This document shows, piece by piece, positions 6,538 to 10,761 of a stretch of DNA of 10,761 nucleotides. The DNA lies in assembly GCA_022448765.1 (NCBI GenBank), contig JAKUTI010000082.1, positions 1 to 10,761 of the forward strand, in the 5' to 3' direction. A program made the position numbers and the translations under genes. Under the pieces are notes generated by a model. The model was not told where the DNA came from. It did no database searches and saw only the letters and a program-made list of their open reading frames with translations. The stretch's first letter is position 1. Each line of letters starts with the position of its first letter. This DNA is from Pseudomonadales bacterium (GTDB lineage: Bacteria; Pseudomonadota; Gammaproteobacteria; Pseudomonadales; Azotimanducaceae).

Positions 6538-6566
6538 TTGCAGTGGGGACTGCAAATCTCTAGAAT
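6538..6566 (+). promoter_or_regulatory. Candidate promoter of the rpsF-rpsR-rplI operon, with a dyad over its -35
   Basis: TTGCAG (6538-6543) and TAGAAT (6561-6566) are spaced by 17 bases, about 90 bases before rpsF. The -10 matches 5 of 6 and the -35 matches 3 of 6. The -35 lies within a perfect 7-bp inverted repeat, TTGCAGT-GGGG-ACTGCAA (6538-6555). The dyad could be an operator, or an RNA hairpin closing the rlmB transcript; it is followed by ATCTCTAG rather than a T run, so a classical terminator is unlikely. Confidence 0.4.
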
Positions 6567-6611
6567 CCTGCCGCCACGCGAAAGCGTTTGCCTAAATAAA
6601 ACTTCTCCTTG

Positions 6612-6647
6612 CTTCACGCCCTCGTAGGCGGAGGCGATAAACCGAAG
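6612..6647 (+). promoter_or_regulatory. Candidate S6:S18-binding leader motif before rpsF
   Basis: CTTC (6612-6615) can pair with GAAG (6644-6647). Inside, CGCCCTC (6617-6623) can pair with GAGGCG (6631-6636) with one bulged C. This leaves an asymmetric loop ending in ACCG (6641-6644) on the 3' side. Known rpsF leaders in many bacteria carry a two-stem RNA with a CCG in the internal loop that binds the S6:S18 complex and represses translation. The outer stem overlaps the start of the rpsF Shine-Dalgarno AAGGGAG (6645-6651), as expected for a translational switch. The fold was drawn by eye and not scored. Confidence 0.4.
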
Positions 6648-6656
6648 GGAGTTTCT

Positions 6657-7196
6657 ATGCGTCATTACGAAGTTGTGTTTCTAGTGCACCCGGACCAGTC
6701 AGAACAGGTCCCGGGAATGGTCGAGCGCTACAAAGCTATGATCGAAGGAAATGACGGTGTTATTCACCGTACCGAAGATTGGGGTCGGCGACAGCTGGCG
6801 TATCCGATTAAAGACATCCATAAAGCGCACTACATCCTCTTTAATATCGAAGCAGATCAAAAGACTCTTGACGAAGTGGAAAGCGCGTTTCGATTCAATG
6901 ACGCGGTGTTGCGCCACATGATTATGTCGAAAAAAGAGCCTGAGACAGGGATATCTAAGCTGTATGCAGAAGAACTGAGGGAGCAAGAAAAAGATCGTGA
7001 GAGAGACCGTCAGCGCGAGGATCAGCGAGCGCAAGTGGTTGAGAGTAAGACCGAGTCGACCCTCGATGGTGATGATGCTGGAAACGATACGGAAGCAACT
7101 GAGTCAGTGGCTTTGACAGAAGACACCACTTCACAAGATGTTGAGAGCGAAGCGGAAAATGGTGAGACCGAAGAAGTACTGGAAGAGGAAGACTGA
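6657..7196 (+). CDS. rpsF: 30S ribosomal protein bS6 with long acidic tail
   Basis: Binds the central domain of 16S rRNA as a heterodimer with bS18. Residues 1-~100 match bS6 closely (MRHYEVVFLVHPDQSEQVPG, 'DWGRRQLAYPI', 'FRFNDAVLRHM'). The protein is 179 residues, against about 131-135 in E. coli. The extra length is a mixed-charge stretch (105-125, rich in Glu/Arg/Asp) followed by a low-complexity acidic tail (126-179) with 21 Asp/Glu and one Lys. The E. coli tail is short and Glu-rich and is extended by the ligase RimK; here a much longer acidic tail is genome-encoded. The frame is open upstream to a TTG at 6609, but ATG 6657 has AAGGGAG 5 bases before it and matches the family start. The GAGGAA codons near the end also form the Shine-Dalgarno of rpsR. 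Confidence 0.97.
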   Translation: MRHYEVVFLVHPDQSEQVPGMVERYKAMIEGNDGVIHRTEDWGRRQLAYPIKDIHKAHYILFNIEADQKTLDEVESAFRFNDAVLRHMIMSKKEPETGISKLYAEELREQEKDRERDRQREDQRAQVVESKTESTLDGDDAGNDTEATESVALTEDTTSQDVESEAENGETEEVLEEED

Positions 7197-7198
7197 TC

Positions 7199-7429
7199 AT
7201 GGCAAGACGTTTTGGACGCAAACGCTATTGCCGGTTTACGGCGGAGGGAATCAAGGAAATCGACTACAAGGATCTTGACCTCCTTAAAGATTACGTTACC
7301 GAGACTGGCAAGATCGTGCCGAGCCGTATCACAGGTACCAGTGCACGATATCAACGACAACTGGCCCGAGCCGTGAAACGTGCACGGTATCTAGCACTGT
7401 TGCCGTATACCGACCAGCACGACAACTAA
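7199..7429 (+). CDS. rpsR: 30S ribosomal protein bS18
   Basis: Primary partner of bS6 in the platform of the small subunit. The protein is 76 residues (E. coli 75) with the family core 'FTAEGIKEIDYKDLDLLKDYV', 'TGKIVPSRITGT' and 'RYQRQLARAVKRARYLALLPY'. ATG 7199 lies 2 bases after the rpsF stop; its Shine-Dalgarno GAGGAA (7185-7190) lies inside the rpsF coding sequence, so the two proteins are translationally coupled. No priB lies between rpsF and rpsR, unlike in E. coli. Confidence 0.98.
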   Translation: MARRFGRKRYCRFTAEGIKEIDYKDLDLLKDYVTETGKIVPSRITGTSARYQRQLARAVKRARYLALLPYTDQHDN

Positions 7430-7439
7430 TAGGATTCCT

Positions 7440-7886
7440 ATGAACGTTATCTTGATGGAGAGAGTGACCAACCTGGGTGATCTGGGCGAAGAAGTCGGGG
7501 TGCGAAACGGCTATGCCCGGAACTTCTTGTTGCCGCAGGGCAAGGCCGTGAGAGCAACCGAGGAAAATCGGGAAGTTTTTGAGGCAAGGAGATCGGAACT
7601 AGAGGCATCCGCAGTCGCCCGCCTATCTGAGGCGGAACAACGTGCTCAGCAGCTCGAAGAGTGTACCGTGACCATTGTCGCGCGGACGGGTGAAGAAGGA
7701 AAATTATACGGCTCGGTAGGCACTGTAGAGATTGCTCAGGCACTCAGCGATATGGGTATTGAAGTCAGGAAGAGCGAAGTTGTGATGTCCGAAGGCGCGA
7801 TTCGTATAACTGGAGACTATCAGGTGGATGTTCACCTGCATGCTGATGTGGCCCGGGCGATCAATGTCGTGGTTGTCGCAGAGTAG
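7440..7886 (+). CDS. rplI: 50S ribosomal protein bL9
   Basis: Binds 23S rRNA at the base of the L1 stalk and projects from the large subunit. The protein is 148 residues with the usual dumbbell layout: N-terminal RNA-binding domain ('MNVILMERVTNLGDLGEEVGV', then 'NGYARNFLLPQGKAV'), a long charged connecting helix (about 41-75) and a C-terminal domain with 'GKLYGSVGTVEIAQAL'. ATG 7440 has AGGA at 7431-7434, 5 bases upstream, and follows the rpsR stop by 10 bases. It is the last gene of the ribosomal protein cluster; no clear hairpin terminator is seen after it. Confidence 0.98.
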   Translation: MNVILMERVTNLGDLGEEVGVRNGYARNFLLPQGKAVRATEENREVFEARRSELEASAVARLSEAEQRAQQLEECTVTIVARTGEEGKLYGSVGTVEIAQALSDMGIEVRKSEVVMSEGAIRITGDYQVDVHLHADVARAINVVVVAE

Positions 7887-8023
7887 TTTCGACCCTAAGA
7901 TTTTGTCCACCGCGTAATCACAAAACATCCACAACTTGTTCGACCTTTGGTGAGCGAAACGACGCCCACTTGAGACAAATATCACCGATACGCTTGACGC
8001 GCGCACTTACTAGGTCGAGAGTA

Positions 8024-8043
8024 GACTGTACATTAGTACAGTA
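8024..8043. promoter_or_regulatory. Near-consensus LexA (SOS) box upstream of dnaB-radA
   Basis: CTGTACATTAGTACAG (8026-8041) fits the gammaproteobacterial LexA site CTGT-N8-ACAG exactly. The 20-base frame 8024-8043 agrees with the E. coli consensus at 15 positions, including A before CTGT and TA after ACAG. The dyad ACTGTAC-ATTA-GTACAGT is perfect over 7 bp per arm. It ends 15 bases before the dnaB ATG. It could also fold as a small RNA hairpin, but no T tract follows. The match is seen; LexA control of dnaB is inference and is not a feature of the E. coli SOS regulon. Confidence 0.6.
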
Positions 8044-8058
8044 GTCTGAGACCGGACC

Positions 8059-9453
8059 ATGCCAGAGCCAATCTCCGAAATTCGGGAAGATCCGACCTCA
8101 CGTCTTAAGGTGCCGCCGCATAGTGTTGAGGCCGAGCAGTCGGTTTTAGGCGCGCTGATGTTGAACAACGACGCATGGTTCAACATTGCTGACAAAATCG
8201 AAGCCCGGGATTTTTACAGAGCCGCCCATCAAATCATATTTGAGGCGATGGGTGAGTTGGCTAACGATAATCAACCTCTGGATGCGGTGACCCTCTCAGA
8301 AGCTCTACAGTCTCGGGGACTTATCGACAAGGCGGGGGGTAACGTATACTTAGCCGAATTAGTGGAAAGCGTTCCCGGCGCTAGCAATATTGTCGCGTAC
8401 GCGGACATCGTCCGCGAACATTCGACTTTCCGACAACTCATTCAAACCGCCTCTAATATCTCGGACTCGGCGTTTTTGCCCGAGGGGCGAAAGGCCGCTG
8501 AGCTTCTAGATGCTGCTGAACAGGCCGTTTTTCAGATTGCCGAAGGCCGTTTGAAAGATGGGGGTCCTCAGCACGTGGTCCCGCTACTTACTGATGCGGT
8601 GAACAGGATTGAAACTCTTTATCGAACGCGAGATCCGATTACCGGTCTTGCCACAGGTTACCCTGATCTCGATCGTATGACGGCGGGATTGCAGAATTCT
8701 GATCTCATTATCGTTGCGTCACGGCCTTCGATGGGGAAAACGTCGCTGGCACTAAATTTCGCCGAGCATGCGGTTATGCAAGACGGAGACGGAACTGTAT
8801 TGTTTTTCTCCCTTGAGCAACCCGCCGAACAACTCATCCTGAGAATGCTCTCCTCGTTGGGACACATTGATCAAACGCGGATGCGGACGGGTGAGCTCAG
8901 TGACGATGATTGGCCGCGTTTTACCAGTGCAGTCAGTCAGTTGAAAGATCGAGCACTTTACATTGACGACACGCCAGCCCTGTCTCCAAACGACATTCGT
9001 ACCCGTGCACGACGCGTGTCTCGTGAGTCGGGTGGATTAAAGATGATCGTTGTTGACTATATGCAGCTGATGAAATCCTCGGAAAAACACGACAACCGCG
9101 CTTCCGAGATATCAGAGATTTCACGCTCGTTAAAAGCAATCGCAAAAGAGATGCGTTGTCCGTTGGTCGCGCTTTCGCAACTCAATCGAAGCCTTGAAAA
9201 TCGCCCTGACAAGCGCCCTCACATGTCGGATCTGCGTGAATCCGGGGCAATCGAACAAGATGCAGACGTCATCTTTTTCATCTACAGAGATGAGGTATAC
9301 AACGAAGATTCACCGGATAAAGGTCTTGCCGAAATTATTATCAGCAAGCAACGAAACGGACCCATCGGGACCGTTCGCTTAACCTTTATTGGAAACTTAA
9401 CGAAATTCGAGAACTACACCCCAACAGATTCCTACGACGCGTTCGCCCAATAA
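8059..9453 (+). CDS. dnaB: Replicative DNA helicase DnaB
   Basis: Hexameric 5'-3' helicase that unwinds DNA at the replication fork and recruits primase. The protein is 464 residues (E. coli 471). It has an N-terminal collar domain (about 16-118), a linker helix (about 165-190) and a RecA-like motor: Walker A SRPSMGKTS (221-229), Walker B IVVDYMQL (330-337), 'ALSQLNRSLE' (371-380), 'SDLRESGAIEQDAD' and KQRNGPIG (430-437) carrying the Lys430/Arg432 finger pair. No intein is present at these common insertion sites. ATG 8059 has only a minimal TGAG about 8 bases upstream. A LexA-like dyad sits directly before it. The TAA overlaps the radA ATG. In enterics and Pseudomonas the next gene is usually alr; here it is radA. 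Confidence 0.98.
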   Translation: MPEPISEIREDPTSRLKVPPHSVEAEQSVLGALMLNNDAWFNIADKIEARDFYRAAHQIIFEAMGELANDNQPLDAVTLSEALQSRGLIDKAGGNVYLAELVESVPGASNIVAYADIVREHSTFRQLIQTASNISDSAFLPEGRKAAELLDAAEQAVFQIAEGRLKDGGPQHVVPLLTDAVNRIETLYRTRDPITGLATGYPDLDRMTAGLQNSDLIIVASRPSMGKTSLALNFAEHAVMQDGDGTVLFFSLEQPAEQLILRMLSSLGHIDQTRMRTGELSDDDWPRFTSAVSQLKDRALYIDDTPALSPNDIRTRARRVSRESGGLKMIVVDYMQLMKSSEKHDNRASEISEISRSLKAIAKEMRCPLVALSQLNRSLENRPDKRPHMSDLRESGAIEQDADVIFFIYRDEVYNEDSPDKGLAEIIISKQRNGPIGTVRLTFIGNLTKFENYTPTDSYDAFAQ

Positions 9454-10761
9454 TGGCCAAAGCCAGAATCGCGTACGTCTGTGAGGATTGCGGAGCCGAT
9501 CACACCAAATGGCAAGGCCAATGTTCAGCTTGTGCTAGCTGGAACACACTTAAACAAGTGACCGTGTCGAAGCTCAGTCCCGTCACTGAAAATGTCGTAA
9601 CTGAGTTCGCCAAGACGTCAACCGCAGTTCAACAACTTGCGGACATCCGCTTGGAAGACAGTGCGCGAATCGAGACGGGATTGAGTGAACTTGATCGTGT
9701 TCTAGGAGGCGGCTTCGTCCCGGGCTCCGTTGTTTTGATCGGCGGTGAGCCCGGAGCGGGGAAATCTACGTTGCTGCTGCAAGTGGTCACAGAATTGGCG
9801 AAAAAGATCCCATGCTTGTACGTTAGCGGCGAAGAATCACATGAACAAATTGCTGAGCGAGCCCGGCGATTAGAGTTGCCGAATGGGAATGTCCAGATAG
9901 CGTCATTGACCTTCGCCGAGCAAGTGGCCGAACTGGTCACCAGGGAACGCCCGGGCATCGTCATTATCGATTCAATTCAGGTAATGCAAATGAGCGGAGT
10001 CGAAAGTGTTCCGGGAAGCGTACCGCAGGTGCGAGAATCCGCCGCTTTCCTCACCAGGTTGGCTAAGCAGACCGGCACGGCAATAGTCTTGGTCGGTCAC
10101 ATTACGAAGGAAGGGAACATCGCCGGTCCAAAGATTCTCGAACACATCATTGACTGTTTCTTGATGTTGGACTCGTCGGCGGGCAGCCGCTTTCGAACGC
10201 TTCGTGGGATCAAGAATCGATTTGGAGCTGTGAACGAACTTGGCGTGTTCGCAATGACCGATCGGGGGCTTCGTGAGGTAAAAAACCCCTCAGCGATCTT
10301 TCTAGAACGTCCTCAAGAAATGACCCCGGGTAGTGTCGTGACAGTCACATGGGAGGGCACTCGACCGATACTGGTTGAAATCCAGGCATTGGTGGACCAA
10401 GTACAGGGCGGTTATCCAAAACGAGTTGCGGTCGGCTTGGACGGCCAACGCCTCGGGATGCACCTGGCGGTGATGCATCGCCATTGCGGTGTGTCGCTTG
10501 CCGATCAAGACGTCTTTGCGAACGTTGCGGGCGGGGCCCGGGTCGCAGAGACGGCTGCTGATCTCGCCCTTCTAGTCTCCGTTTTCTCTAGTTACCGCAA
10601 CAAATCGTTGCCTAAGGATCTCGTTGTTTTTGGCGAGCTTGGATTGACGGGCGAAATTCGACCGGTACCCAACGGACAAGAACGGCTTCGCGAAGCACAA
10701 AAGCACGGGTTTACTCAGGCTTTGGTTCCTCGGGCGAACCGTCCGCGAGCGCCGATTAATG
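9453..10761 (+). CDS. radA: DNA recombination/repair protein RadA (Sms), 3' end missing
   Basis: DnaB-like, ATP-driven branch-migration helicase acting on recombination intermediates. The window shows 436 of about 455-460 residues; the right edge cuts the gene. Visible: a C4 zinc finger (Cys10, Cys13, Cys24, Cys27), a RecA-like ATPase with Walker A GGEPGAGKST (97-106) and Walker B IVIID (169-173), the RadA-specific KNRFG motif (254-258), and a C-terminal Lon-protease-like domain with 'LVVFGELGLTGEIRPV'. Sequence is close to E. coli RadA throughout. ATG 9453 overlaps the dnaB TAA by one base (TAATG), so the two are very likely co-transcribed and coupled; no separate promoter is visible. Confidence 0.97.
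   Translation, partial: MAKARIAYVCEDCGADHTKWQGQCSACASWNTLKQVTVSKLSPVTENVVTEFAKTSTAVQQLADIRLEDSARIETGLSELDRVLGGGFVPGSVVLIGGEPGAGKSTLLLQVVTELAKKIPCLYVSGEESHEQIAERARRLELPNGNVQIASLTFAEQVAELVTRERPGIVIIDSIQVMQMSGVESVPGSVPQVRESAAFLTRLAKQTGTAIVLVGHITKEGNIAGPKILEHIIDCFLMLDSSAGSRFRTLRGIKNRFGAVNELGVFAMTDRGLREVKNPSAIFLERPQEMTPGSVVTVTWEGTRPILVEIQALVDQVQGGYPKRVAVGLDGQRLGMHLAVMHRHCGVSLADQDVFANVAGGARVAETAADLALLVSVFSSYRNKSLPKDLVVFGELGLTGEIRPVPNGQERLREAQKHGFTQALVPRANRPRAPIN

Noticed and set aside
7900..7935. Two DnaA-box-like 9-mers (TTGTCCACC and ACATCCACA) in the rplI-dnaB gap.
   Set aside because: Each matches TTATCCACA at only 7 of 9 positions; that level is expected by chance in a gap this size. No AT-rich unwinding region or further boxes support an origin.
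7994..8027. TTGACG (7994) as the -35 of a dnaB promoter.
   Set aside because: The hexamer is good but at 16-18 bases spacing there is no acceptable -10; TAGACT (8022) would need 22 bases.

Overview
The window is a core-genome segment of a gammaproteobacterium of roughly balanced GC content. No genus can be named from the sequence alone. The lineage call rests on gene order (DUF2065/YjeT – purA – rnr – rlmB – rpsF – rpsR – rplI – dnaB, largely as in Pseudomonas and the enterics) and on close protein resemblance of PurA, RNase R, bS6, bS18, DnaB and RadA to gammaproteobacterial versions. It is mostly housekeeping DNA. I see no phage, transposase, CRISPR array, defence or secretion genes, and no obviously undescribed protein system. 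The points of interest are regulatory and structural.

Layout. Positions 1-1524 hold the last codons of an upstream gene (probably hflC), a small DUF2065 membrane protein and purA, all tightly coupled. Positions 1574-2832 hold a Trm112/UPF0434 small protein and folE2 (type IB GTP cyclohydrolase); neither belongs to the usual purA-rnr neighbourhood. Positions 2833-3158 carry no gene but contain a terminator-like hairpin, a long imperfect stem-loop and another hairpin. Positions 3159-3494 hold the decayed 5' end of an N-carbamoylputrescine amidase (aguB-like) gene. A tRNA-Leu(CAG) gene follows on the minus strand (3514-3600), divergent from rnr. rnr (3679-5781) and rlmB (from 5778) overlap by 4 bases. 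After a 132-base leader region come rpsF, rpsR and rplI, the ribosomal protein cluster without priB. A 172-base spacer leads to dnaB, which overlaps radA by one base; radA runs off the right edge.

How the genes work together. RNase R (structured RNA decay and rRNA quality control) and RlmB (23S rRNA 2'-O-methylation) form an rRNA-centred pair beside three ribosomal proteins. DnaB (replicative helicase) and RadA (DnaB-like branch-migration helicase of recombination) form a replication/recombination pair. The most notable observation is a near-consensus LexA (SOS) box at 8026-8041 just upstream of dnaB-radA, which suggests the replicative helicase and RadA may be damage-regulated together. Second are an unusually long acidic tail on bS6 and a candidate S6:S18 autoregulatory leader before rpsF. 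Third is the structured, decayed region between folE2 and the tRNA gene.
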